From contig NZ_QMFB01000002.1 in NCBI RefSeq assembly GCF_003285015.1, positions 124,001-188,000 of the forward strand: 64,000 bases of DNA. Direction: 5' to 3'. The notes beneath the pieces were generated by a model. That model was given only the letters and a program-made list of their open reading frames with translations. It did no database searches and had not been told where the DNA came from. The position numbers and the translations under genes were made by a program. Each line of letters starts with the position of its first letter. Within the stretch, counting starts at the first letter, position 1. Below, in pieces: positions 50,759 through 59,429 of this stretch. This DNA is from Paenibacillus contaminans. GTDB taxonomy: Bacteria; Bacillota; Bacilli; Paenibacillales; NBRC-103111.

Positions 50759-53122
50759 TCAGTCCTTTTCCCGTAATTTTCTGTACTGCTCGGGAGTAAC
50801 CCCTTCCGCTTTTTTGAACTTTCTAATGAAATTGGACACATCGACGTAGCCGACTTCTCTTGTGATTTCCGATAAATTCAAACTGCCCGACAAAAGAAGC
50901 TGCTTGGCCTTGTCCATACGAAGCAGGTCCAAATAACGAATTAGCGAATAGCCGGTCTGGTCCTTGACGAACCGGGTTATGTACGAGGCCGACATCTCGA
51001 AATGATCGGCGATCGATTCGAGCGTCAAAGAGCTGTCGGCATACCGCTCCTGCAAAAACACCAAAATGTCGTCCCTCAATTTGACGTTGCGGCTTTCCTT
51101 CCGCCCGGATACGTGCTCGCACATTCTTCTGCAGATGCCGATCATCCGTTTTTCCAGCATATCGATGGTCTCCATATGATGCGGACTAAGCGATAACGAA
51201 TCCGGGTACAGTTCATCGGGAGAGAAAGGCAGAATCTCTTCCGAAAGCTTGATCAACAAGTGCAGCAGCCCGATAGTTGCCAGCTGCGCCGCTTCCGGCG
51301 CGGCCGCCTGCGAGCGGATCCATAAGAGGATTAGGCGAACCGCGTTTTCGGCCTCCTCCATATTTCCTTGCCGGATGCTTTTCAGCAGACGGTCCTCCAT
51401 TTCATGCGGATATCTCGCGGATTGTTCGTTCATGCGGGATTGCACATCTTCATAGAACAATACGGCCTGATTGCCCGTAATAAACCGGTAATGCAGCGCT
51501 TTGCGCGCTTCCTCGTAAGAATCCCCTACGGCTCCGAGCTCCTCGTAAAGCCGACCGATGCCTGCGCTTAGCGTAAATTTATAATACGTGTGAAAGAAAG
51601 CTTGCAGATTTTCCGCAAAAGTCTGCAATTGCTTTTTGTAATCGCCGCTATGCCGTATATTGAGAACAAGCGCGATGCCGCGGTCATCCAGCATGCTGAC
51701 GCCGTAGCCCCTGCCCATTTCCATGGAAAGCTCTTCCGCAGCATTCAACATGCAAAATTTGAACAGTTCTTGCATAGAGCCCGAATACGCCGCTTGAAAA
51801 GAAGCGTAGTCGTCTATAACAAGCAGAACGCTTATAAAGTGGCCGTATTCCCACTTCACTTCCGCCAGCTCCAAAGAATGCTCCAGTTCCTCCGCCGCTT
51901 GAGTCTTATTCTTAAACAAAGATAACAACACGTTTTCACGAATCAGTCCCTTCTTGCTGTTCAGCTTGAACATCATGCTTTCCTGACCGGATAACTGGCG
52001 AATCGCTTTGGACAGATAGACAAGCTCGTCCGTCGTTCCGTCCTCCTTCGGCGTACCGTTTTCTTTTTTATCCGAAAACAATTGCACAAGCTGCCGCAGC
52101 TTCTTGTAATTGCTGTTGGCCAATACAAACGAGGTGGCCGCTCCCGCCGCAAGCACGGCCAGCATGATGCCTCCGAACAAACGGCGGCTTTGTTCCACCT
52201 TCTCCAGCAGCTGCGAGGCAGGCACAAGCGTAACCAGTCTCCAGCCGTTATATGTGAGCTCTTGTCTTATGACAGAATACTTTATTCCTTTAAGCGAATG
52301 GACGGAAGCGGAATCCGTGCCTGCGGAATCGGTTAACAAGCGGATGCTGCCGGGGTCGGCTTCCGGCAGCCCTCGGCCGGCTTGCTCCCGGCTGGTTGCA
52401 AAGATCGTGTTCCCCCGCTCGTCAAGCAAATAGAAGGCCGCTCCCGGACGGCTTACCAGTTGTTCGGTCAGCGATTGCAGCATGCCGGCATCCAGCATGA
52501 ACATGACCACGCCGTACGGCTTTCCGGAATAGGCAGGCAGCGGATACAAGTAAGTCGCATACTGCGACTCTTGCGTGCCGTTGGATGTAAGCACCGTTTC
52601 TACCGGTCTGATGACGGGACCGTTCAACGAACGGATGACCTCCCTCATGGGGACATGTCCCCAGCCCGCATAACGGTAAATATGACGAAAAAATTCGGCC
52701 TCCTCAAAAACGCCCGTTGCTGAAAACAATCGCTGGGCGGGAGCGCTGGATGCGGCGTAGTTCAGAATAACGTTATGAATAAAGGAATTGCTGGAGTGGT
52801 ACTTCTTCAACTCTTCGACAGCCTGATAGGAATCATAGCCGTATTGGGAAAGCTGATAGGGCGAAAGCAGCGGGTTGGACGAAATCAACAAGGCGATACG
52901 CTGCAGTTCCCGAAAACGGGTATCGAGCGTATCGCGAACCTGGGTTGCATTGGATAATTGGACTTGCTCCACTTCTTTTTGCAATGCGCTGATAATATTG
53001 ACATAAACGACGCTGCCGATCGCAAAGAGGGAGAACACTACCAGTAGCAAATAAGAGAGGAAAATTTTGTAGAATCGAACGGATCGTTTATTCATGCGCA
53101 GCGAAATGGGAATAATCTTCAT
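50759..53122 (-). CDS. Membrane-bound AraC-type regulator with extracellular Cache domain
   Basis: 787 residues. First membrane helix at about 17-40 (IFLSYLLLVVFSLFAIGSVV), a Cache-like extracellular domain to about 295, a second helix (LFGGIMLAVLAAGAATSFVL), a cytoplasmic middle part with a GGDEF-like fold remnant (FTLSAGIGRLYEELGAVGDS), and a C-terminal AraC domain (LESIADHFEMSASYITRFVK, REVGYVDVSNFIRKFKKAEG). It combines sensing outside and DNA binding inside in one chain, common next to LplBC transporters in Paenibacillus. First gene of the operon and itself downstream of the LacI-type operator. Probably activates the transporter genes when its sugar is present. Confidence 0.9.
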   Translation of the reverse strand: MKIIPISLRMNKRSVRFYKIFLSYLLLVVFSLFAIGSVVYVNIISALQKEVEQVQLSNATQVRDTLDTRFRELQRIALLISSNPLLSPYQLSQYGYDSYQAVEELKKYHSSNSFIHNVILNYAASSAPAQRLFSATGVFEEAEFFRHIYRYAGWGHVPMREVIRSLNGPVIRPVETVLTSNGTQESQYATYLYPLPAYSGKPYGVVMFMLDAGMLQSLTEQLVSRPGAAFYLLDERGNTIFATSREQAGRGLPEADPGSIRLLTDSAGTDSASVHSLKGIKYSVIRQELTYNGWRLVTLVPASQLLEKVEQSRRLFGGIMLAVLAAGAATSFVLANSNYKKLRQLVQLFSDKKENGTPKEDGTTDELVYLSKAIRQLSGQESMMFKLNSKKGLIRENVLLSLFKNKTQAAEELEHSLELAEVKWEYGHFISVLLVIDDYASFQAAYSGSMQELFKFCMLNAAEELSMEMGRGYGVSMLDDRGIALVLNIRHSGDYKKQLQTFAENLQAFFHTYYKFTLSAGIGRLYEELGAVGDSYEEARKALHYRFITGNQAVLFYEDVQSRMNEQSARYPHEMEDRLLKSIRQGNMEEAENAVRLILLWIRSQAAAPEAAQLATIGLLHLLIKLSEEILPFSPDELYPDSLSLSPHHMETIDMLEKRMIGICRRMCEHVSGRKESRNVKLRDDILVFLQERYADSSLTLESIADHFEMSASYITRFVKDQTGYSLIRYLDLLRMDKAKQLLLSGSLNLSEITREVGYVDVSNFIRKFKKAEGVTPEQYRKLREKD

Positions 53123-53285
53123 ATGCTTCGTCCCGCTTTCCTGAGTGGTATCCTCAAGTCTTCCGATCGATCTCGCGCTGCCGTTCCTTGTACACCCTAT
53201 ATAACCCTTTGTCTAAACATGGCTACTAGTTGAACGGCTTTCCCTCCAGCGGACGTCCTTATTGGGCACGACGCTATCTCTTCGA

Positions 53286-53341
53286 TTGTACTCGAGTACA
53301 AAATACTCCATAATGGTACTATGGCCGACAAATGACGTCAA
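53286..53341 (-). promoter_or_regulatory. Promoter with 16-bp palindromic operator, site 1
   Basis: Minus strand: -35 TTGACG (53336-53341), 17-base spacer, -10 TACCAT (53313-53318), then the perfect palindrome TTGTACTCGAGTACAA (53286-53301) in the initial transcribed region. The same hexamers, spacing and palindrome occur at 57053-57106. The palindrome is the likely site of the LacI-type repressor encoded just upstream (53367-54368). It drives the regulator-transporter-sulfatase operon, giving a leader of about 180 bases. Confidence 0.85.
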
Positions 53342-53366
53342 CCGTACCATCGCTATGTCCCGGATG

Positions 53367-54368
53367 TCAGGCAAACCCGCCGTTCAGGTTCCTCACGGAT
53401 TTTCTGATGATCAGCTCCGTCTCCAAGCGTATCGAGCTGCCATGTTTTCCGTCCATGGAATCGAGAAGCATATCAACCGCCATCATGCCTTTGTTCTGCT
53501 TTTCCAATTTAACGGAGGTCAACGGAGGGTTGCTGAAAGCGGCTGCTGCCGTATCGTCGAAACCGATTAACGACAAATCCTCGGGAACGAGAATACCCGC
53601 TTCGCTCGCTGCGGCAATCGCTCCGATCGCGACCAAATCGTTGTTCGCTAGCGCTGCGGATACGTTAAGCCCCCTTGCAATCCAAGCCTTCATCGCTTCA
53701 TACCCGAGCTTTTGGCTGTAAGTGCCCGCTCTATAATAAACGATATCCGATTCGCTGTACGATAGACCGCATTCCTTAAGCGCCTCCAAATACCCTTCCA
53801 GACGCGGATTGCCGCTGAAGCCTGCACTGTTGTCCCTTGTGATGATGCCGATTCGGCGATGTCCTTGCTCGGCCAAATAACACACGGCGCGAGAAGCGGC
53901 TTGCTTCAAATCCTCCGTAATCGACCCGCAATGAGAGTAGGGAATGTTTGACTGCAGCGATACGAGCGGAAGCCGCTCGGCCAAAAAAGCAATTGTCTCG
54001 TCCGGGACAAAGCCGCACAGGATGGCTCCGTCAACCCTTCTTTCAGTTAAGGTGTCGGAGCTTTCTTTCATAAAATCGGTTTCCTCCATAATGGCATGAT
54101 ATCCGCGCTCCTTCGCCCGGAGATGTACCCCTTTGAAGATTTCAACGAAATACGGGTTCGTCATATCGGGAACGATGCATGCCAACGTTTGCGTCTTGCG
54201 CAGCTTCAAGCTTCTGGCAGCTAAATTCGGCGTATAGTGCAGCTCCTCGGCCGCTTGAAGTACGCGATCGCGGACTTCTTTCGATATATGCGCATATCCG
54301 CTCATGACCCGTGAGACAGTGGCCGTCGATACCCCTGCTTTCTTGGCTACATCCTTGCGTGTGATCAT
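53367..54368 (-). CDS. LacI-family transcriptional regulator of the sulfatase locus
   Basis: 333 residues. N-terminal LacI helix-turn-helix and hinge (TRKDVAKKAGVSTATVSRVM, then DRVLQAAEELHYTPNLAARS), followed by the sugar-binding periplasmic-type domain (TLACIVPDMTNPYFVEIFKG; RIGIITRDNSAGFSGNPRLE; LIGFDDTAAAAFSNPPLTSV). ATG 54368 has AAGGGCGG upstream. It probably binds the palindrome TTGTACTCGAGTACAA found at both sulfatase promoters and is released by a sugar from the substrate. No copy of the palindrome was seen before its own start. Confidence 0.92.
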   Translation of the reverse strand: MITRKDVAKKAGVSTATVSRVMSGYAHISKEVRDRVLQAAEELHYTPNLAARSLKLRKTQTLACIVPDMTNPYFVEIFKGVHLRAKERGYHAIMEETDFMKESSDTLTERRVDGAILCGFVPDETIAFLAERLPLVSLQSNIPYSHCGSITEDLKQAASRAVCYLAEQGHRRIGIITRDNSAGFSGNPRLEGYLEALKECGLSYSESDIVYYRAGTYSQKLGYEAMKAWIARGLNVSAALANNDLVAIGAIAAASEAGILVPEDLSLIGFDDTAAAAFSNPPLTSVKLEKQNKGMMAVDMLLDSMDGKHGSSIRLETELIIRKSVRNLNGGFA

Positions 54369-54514
54369 CGTTTTCCGCCCTTTTGTGGTACGCCGTGATA
54401 TAGATTTACAAAACAATAATCAACAAAATATAGGACAATGTCAATCTTATGTTGGAACGTCGATTTTCCTGCTCCAGTTCCAAGTTGAATTTCGTTCCTA
54501 TCGGCTCGACTCAA

Positions 54515-54655
54515 AAAAAGAAACCGCCAGCTGCCCTTAGGCTGCCGGAGGCTTTACGTTTGAGTCGTCCTCGTTATTATATGAATCTAGCAATGCCTTT
54601 GAGTGGGCAGCTATCAAATAAGAAAAACCGTCCCGAAATCACGGACGGTCCTTAG
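54515..54655 (-). terminator. Two minus-strand terminator hairpins upstream of the LacI gene
   Basis: ACCGTCCGTGATTTCGGGAC with GGT and then TTTTC (54618-54642) and a GC-rich stem followed by TTTCTTTTTTT (54525-54555) both face the minus strand. They lie downstream of the second sulfatase on that strand, but a plus-strand gene (54852-55502) stands between. They would stop transcripts running in antisense through that gene, or they are left from an earlier gene order. Confidence 0.55.
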
Positions 54656-54851
54656 GTGCATGGCTATACTTTTGCGCGTGTGGGAGGTAGTGGGTTGGGG
54701 TTTTCAACCGCTGATATGAACGAGGACTGTCATTGTACAAACGACCATTTTCTCTTAAACTAGGTTGGAATCTAGCGGCGGTTGGTTAGACGTCCACTCA
54801 CATCGTTAACCTGCTCGTATGATATAGCACATGTGCAGGGAGGTGCTTGGT

Positions 54852-55502
54852 TTGAGTTGTCCCGATATAGATGAGAATTGCAAAGAAGAAATAATTACCG
54901 ACTGCGTCCCGCGAAAGAAGAAGTGCAAAAAAAGCTGCAAAAAGAAGAAACGCAAAAAAAAGATCATCATCCGCAAAAAAATCGTCAAAGTGACTTGCCC
55001 CCGCCCAAGAGTAAACGTCAGGCCGAGCGTGAATGTCATTGCACCGCAAGGACCGCCGGGGCCGCCTGGAATGAGCGGCATCGCTTCGGCCGCCTACGTG
55101 TCCAGCACGGTAGAGCAGAACATTGCCCAAGGGGAATCCGTCCGATTCAACCACTCGGTTATTCAGGGGAGTGCATTTTCGTTCACCTCCGCGACGTCGC
55201 TCAATATCCTTGAGACGGGGGTGTACAGTATTAGTTGGGAGCTATTCCCCGACACAACAGCGAATGTGTTCGGTTTGTTTTTTGACCCCGCCGGACCCGA
55301 TCCCGCCGCCCTTGTTCCTTTCAGCAACTATGGCACAAGCAATGGAACCCGGCCTTACCAAGGTCAAGTACTTGCAAACTTATCCGCAGGCGGGACGCTC
55401 TCGTTAACCAAGCTTGACGCCACTGGCAATGTGGTATTAAATACTACGATCAGCGGTACAGAGATTCAGAATGCATCCATTCTCATCTTGAAAGTCGCCT
55501 AG
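54852..55502 (+). CDS. Collagen-like spore-surface-type protein with a Lys/Cys-rich segment
   Basis: 216 residues. Residues 1-20 contain acidic and Cys residues (SCPDIDENCKEEI). Residues about 20-45 are a very basic Lys/Cys stretch (KKKCKKSCKKKKRKKK). A short collagen-like triplet run (GPPGPPGMSG) follows, and residues about 80-216 form a strand-rich domain (YVSSTVEQNIAQGESVRFNH, then SLNILETGVYSISWEL) like the trimer-forming C-terminal domain of BclA-type exosporium proteins. TTG start at 54852 with GGGAGG eight bases upstream is preferred to ATG 54831. It may cover the spore surface; the basic part could bind nucleic acid or polyanions such as sulfated glycans (inference). Confidence 0.78.
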   Translation: MSCPDIDENCKEEIITDCVPRKKKCKKSCKKKKRKKKIIIRKKIVKVTCPRPRVNVRPSVNVIAPQGPPGPPGMSGIASAAYVSSTVEQNIAQGESVRFNHSVIQGSAFSFTSATSLNILETGVYSISWELFPDTTANVFGLFFDPAGPDPAALVPFSNYGTSNGTRPYQGQVLANLSAGGTLSLTKLDATGNVVLNTTISGTEIQNASILILKVA

Positions 55503-55590
55503 AATGGGCAGACTTGCCAAAAACGTTTGCGGGCCGCAAAGATCTGCCGGAGTGCAGGATGACTGCGGCCCTCTTGAGGGCATACATAGG

Positions 55591-57039
55591 TCAATAGTTT
55601 TGTTTTTTCCAGCGCCCCTCTTGAAGCGCCTTCCATGAATGATCGGCATCTCCCACATATTCATACCGGTCGAAAATATCGCCGTCCCCCAAAAATCGCG
55701 GATCGCAAGTGTCCCGCAGCAAACCGCTTAAATCGTCCCACAGAAATTGTTTCAGCTTCAAGTATTCCGGTTTATCAGCCAAGTTGTCCAGACAGTACGG
55801 GTCCTCCTTAATATCGTACATTTGCTCCGAGGGATTTTTCCCGAACGCCAAATTGTAATAATGATCTTTTCCCTCTTCATGCTGCTGCAGGATGAGATCC
55901 TTCGTTGGAGAGCTGTCTACATTCGTAAAGCCTGTCTCCGGATTGCCTGCCGGCCACATGTCAGGTTTAAAATTGCGAATGTACAAATAACGCTCCATTC
56001 GAACGCATCGTACCGGATAAGCCCAATCGTTTTCATAACCCAAGTCATGACGCTCGCGGCCCATGTACACACGATTGCGCTCCTTATCGATTACGCCAAA
56101 CTTTCCGGATTTCAACAGACCGACCAAGCTTTTCCCCTTCATTTGAGGGTGTATCGACAAGCCTGCCGCTTCAAGGAAGGTGGGGGCAATATCGATAAAG
56201 CTTATCAGGTCATCGGATATGCGTCCGCCGGGTACTGCGCCTTTCCAACAAGCTGCGAACGGCAACCGGAAGTCCGGATCTACCATTTGCCCCTTTACCC
56301 GCGGGAACGGCATCCCATTGTCTGAGGTAACGATGATGAGCGTATTGTCCAACTCGCCAATCTCATCCAATTTGGCCATCATGAGACCGAGATGCTTGTC
56401 AAACCATTCAATTTCGTACGCGTAATCCAGCAGATCGCTTCTGACGATATCGTTATCGGGCAAGTATGGCGGCACATCGACATCCTCGAGCTTCTTTCCC
56501 GCTCGAATCCCTTCTCCGGATATGTATGGACGATGCGGTTCGCGTCCTCCATACCAGAAGCAGAACGGCTGCTCCTCATTCCGGTGACTCAAAAATTCCT
56601 CGAAATTGGCAGCGTAATCGTTTTTGGTGATCCTCGTCTCCGCTGGCGGATCAAGCCACATATTGTTATATTCGGTCCCGGCCGGATTTCGTTTCAGACC
56701 GTTTCGCTTCCAATCCCCAGGACTCCACCCTTTACCGGTGAAGCCGACTAAATACCCCGCTTCCTCCAATAAGTCCGGATATAGGGCAAACTTGGAAGGG
56801 AAAACGTTGAAATGGTTGCAGGCTTCTTCCAACTGCCAAGTATGCATACCTGTCACTATGCTTGCACGGGAAGGGGCGCACTTGGGATTCGTCGTATATG
56901 CGCAGTTAAACAATACGCCTTCCTTGGCGACAAGGTCAAAGTTTGGCGTACAGACAAAACGGTGGCCGTACGCGCTCATATGCGAGGCATCATCGGCAAT
57001 GGCAAACAAAATGTTTGGTTTTTTTGTAGACAAGACCAT
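55591..57039 (-). CDS. Sulfatase, N-sulfoglucosamine sulfohydrolase-like
   Basis: 482 residues, no signal peptide. Metal site in NILFAIADDASHMSAYG, modified-cysteine motif CAPSRASIVTGMHTWQLE (Cys54), the DNG motif LIIVTSDNGMPFPRVKGQM and GREPHRPY. The pattern with ADDASH, TWQLEE and GFTGKGWSPG resembles sulfamidase (SGSH)-like sulfatases, which act on N-sulfated or similar sugars. It has its own copy of the LacI-type operator directly upstream and so belongs to the same regulon as the operon at 45666-53122. GAGAGGAG lies four bases before ATG 57039. Confidence 0.92.
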   Translation of the reverse strand: MVLSTKKPNILFAIADDASHMSAYGHRFVCTPNFDLVAKEGVLFNCAYTTNPKCAPSRASIVTGMHTWQLEEACNHFNVFPSKFALYPDLLEEAGYLVGFTGKGWSPGDWKRNGLKRNPAGTEYNNMWLDPPAETRITKNDYAANFEEFLSHRNEEQPFCFWYGGREPHRPYISGEGIRAGKKLEDVDVPPYLPDNDIVRSDLLDYAYEIEWFDKHLGLMMAKLDEIGELDNTLIIVTSDNGMPFPRVKGQMVDPDFRLPFAACWKGAVPGGRISDDLISFIDIAPTFLEAAGLSIHPQMKGKSLVGLLKSGKFGVIDKERNRVYMGRERHDLGYENDWAYPVRCVRMERYLYIRNFKPDMWPAGNPETGFTNVDSSPTKDLILQQHEEGKDHYYNLAFGKNPSEQMYDIKEDPYCLDNLADKPEYLKLKQFLWDDLSGLLRDTCDPRFLGDGDIFDRYEYVGDADHSWKALQEGRWKKQNY

Positions 57040-57052
57040 ACGCTCCTCTCGA

Positions 57053-57106
57053 TTGTACTCGAGTACAATATGGGAATATGGTACAACGATGAGGAGAAGT
57101 CGTCAA
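57053..57106 (-). promoter_or_regulatory. Promoter with 16-bp palindromic operator, site 2
   Basis: Minus strand: TTGACG (57101-57106), 17-base spacer, TACCAT (57078-57083), then TTGTACTCGAGTACAA (57053-57068), 14 bases before the sulfatase start codon. The operator ends next to the ribosome site GAGAGGAG. Same layout as site 1. Confidence 0.87.
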
Positions 57107-57225
57107 CGGTTATGTCTCAGCGTTAATATTCATATGCTGATGGTTCATAAACGCCGCACTGAAGCTGCTGAAAACGCCGGATGAGGTCCGCTGCGATTGG
57201 GCGACCGTCCGTGATATCATATTGA

Positions 57226-58323
57226 TTAATTCAGCAGCCCGTGATTTTTAATCTTCACTTGAACATGAGGCTTGATTTGAATTCTCGGATATTCTTTATT
57301 CCAGTCCAGTGTCTTCCATTCCTTATTATGCAAAGCTTTTATTTGCAATCCAATTCCAAGCCCATCACAATTCGCTTGCTGCAGCTGGCGGATCGTTTCC
57401 TCCGCACGGGCGCTCAGTACTTTTTCCAACTTGCGGGAAATATCCTCGATCAAGGCTTTGTTCAACGGCGTACCGGTCGGATTATCAGCCATAAAGCAGT
57501 TGAGAGTAAGGTAAATATCGACTGTAATCGGATCCTTCATTGTTATTTTTACTTTATGCTTTGCCCGTTTATAGATAAAGGTCAAATAGCTTTGCTTCGG
57601 ACCAATTTGTTCCGTCATCGTTCCAAAAGACATATGTCTGGACATCATGACAAAGCTTCTGGCATGCTTGGAATCAAGGCTTCCGGTCATCTGTTTTCCG
57701 TGAAATAAAGCCAAACCGTTGATTTTTGCACGCTCCTGCTGACTCACAACATCAATGAGAGGAAGCACGTTGTCAAAGCCTTGAGAAATCATGATGGAAG
57801 AAATCAGAAAAGTCGACTCTTTTGGTATTAATCCCTCTTCCTCGTTGCTCTCGATCAGATCGTACAAATACTCGCTTATGAGCGATCGATCCTCAACCTC
57901 CAGATTAACAATCTCTTTAGCGGAGCTTTCTGTAATGGCTACATAGATGCTTATCGGAAATTGAGCTTCACGATAAAAATAATCCAGTGTTTCATAGAGA
58001 CTTTTTTCCGCAAAGGCTTTGTTGACAAGCAGAACCCGTGTCTCTCTTAGATCCATGTGCTGAGAAACCATTTTCTCGAGCTGGCTACTTGCTTCCTGTA
58101 CGGAATGTCCTTCTCCGCTTACTTTAGGCGTAACGACCCTGCCTTGGCTTTCAATGGCTGTCTTCATCGTTGGAATGGATATGGATAATCGAACTTTTTG
58201 TTCTCCCAACAAATCAACGCCAATGGTTTGCACCATCCGGATATTTTTGAGCTGTCTTTGATCCCAGCACCCGCTTAGCAGCAAGGTTAACGAGAATAAA
58301 ACCATAGTTTGTCGTAATCTCAT
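57226..58323 (-). CDS. gerC: Spore germination lipoprotein GerC (GerAC family)
   Basis: 365 residues. Signal peptide with lipobox LLLSGC (Cys19), then the family start WDQRQLKNIRMVQTIGVDLL. Strand-rich domains follow, and near the end is the conserved LQQANCDGLGIGLQIKALHN. It sits on the outer face of the spore inner membrane as part of a nutrient receptor with GerA and GerB. Its ATG overlaps the gerB stop (ATGA). Third gene of the receptor operon. No terminator with a T-run is seen right behind it. Confidence 0.93.
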   Translation of the reverse strand: MRLRQTMVLFSLTLLLSGCWDQRQLKNIRMVQTIGVDLLGEQKVRLSISIPTMKTAIESQGRVVTPKVSGEGHSVQEASSQLEKMVSQHMDLRETRVLLVNKAFAEKSLYETLDYFYREAQFPISIYVAITESSAKEIVNLEVEDRSLISEYLYDLIESNEEEGLIPKESTFLISSIMISQGFDNVLPLIDVVSQQERAKINGLALFHGKQMTGSLDSKHARSFVMMSRHMSFGTMTEQIGPKQSYLTFIYKRAKHKVKITMKDPITVDIYLTLNCFMADNPTGTPLNKALIEDISRKLEKVLSARAEETIRQLQQANCDGLGIGLQIKALHNKEWKTLDWNKEYPRIQIKPHVQVKIKNHGLLN

Positions 58324-59429
58324 AATTGTGATCGTCTTCCCCCACGTTTGTTCTTGAGACCGGTCAGCCAAACAAACAGCAGCATGCATGCAATTAACCC
58401 AAACGAAATAAGAGGCGCAAATCGGTTTGTCATCGTTTGTACTTGATCCAGCTGTTCGGCCGTTAACTGGAAAAGGCAAATGGCGAATAAAACGGTACCG
58501 CAGACGTACGTAATGGATTTAGGGGCTTCCTGTTGATTTCCAAGCATGGCCGACAAAGAGGAGACAATCAGCATGAAATACGAATAAAATGACGTTAGAA
58601 TAAACAGGATCCATATTGAAATAATGATTAAATCAAATCTTTCGATTACATTTAAGGAAATGGCTTTCATTTGATACAGCAAAGGTTCCCGAATAAACGC
58701 GATCATTTCCTTCCCGAACAGCGCCATAGAGGAAAATACACAGAACGCATAAAAAAACGTTGTTGACAAATTGGCGAATAAGGCGGCTCGAAGAACCTTC
58801 ACCTTGTCTGCATGCGTGTAATAACCTGGCAGCAAAAGCATAATTTCCGCTCCCGCTAATCCCCATAACGCAATAAATGCCCCATCCAGAAAGGATAATG
58901 GTCCCGCTTCGAATAATGGCAGGAGATGATAGGGATTCCAATCCTTCAGCATATACCCAGACAAAAAGATAAAAAGAGGAATAAACATCGTACAAAATAC
59001 CGCAAAACGAGCGTACACTCTTATCGGCTGCAGCGCGAGATAAATACATACGCCAAATATTGTGAGCATTAAAAACCATTCGGGTGTTCGCGGGTAAGCC
59101 CATAGTTCCGTCGTATACAACCAATTGGATAAAATGATGAACAAAATTAACGAATAGAACAAAGAATTGATTGTCAGGAGGATCCTGCCTCCAAATCCCC
59201 CCAGCCGCTGCATCACTAGTTGAAACACATTCCGTTCTCCGGCTGACACCATCAGCTTCCATAACATAAAAATATAAAGGCTGTTAGCAGCACCGCCTAA
59301 CAAGCAGGATAACCACCCGCCGGCACCCGATTTCTCGCTCACCGCATGGGCGATCGAAATGATAGCCGAGCCAAATTGCGCCTGCAAGACGATGCAATAA
59401 AGCTGAAACAACCCCAGTTTTGTTTTCAT
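58320..59429 (-). CDS. gerB: Spore germination permease-like protein GerB (GerAB family)
   Basis: 369 residues, ten membrane segments of the amino-acid-permease fold (KLGLFQLYCIVLQAQFGSAI at the start). It is thought to bind the germinant in the spore membrane. ATG 59429 has AAGGAG upstream, which lies in the last codons of gerA, and it overlaps that gene's stop (ATGA). Length and topology are normal. Confidence 0.93.
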   Translation of the reverse strand: MKTKLGLFQLYCIVLQAQFGSAIISIAHAVSEKSGAGGWLSCLLGGAANSLYIFMLWKLMVSAGERNVFQLVMQRLGGFGGRILLTINSLFYSLILFIILSNWLYTTELWAYPRTPEWFLMLTIFGVCIYLALQPIRVYARFAVFCTMFIPLFIFLSGYMLKDWNPYHLLPLFEAGPLSFLDGAFIALWGLAGAEIMLLLPGYYTHADKVKVLRAALFANLSTTFFYAFCVFSSMALFGKEMIAFIREPLLYQMKAISLNVIERFDLIIISIWILFILTSFYSYFMLIVSSLSAMLGNQQEAPKSITYVCGTVLFAICLFQLTAEQLDQVQTMTNRFAPLISFGLIACMLLFVWLTGLKNKRGGRRSQL

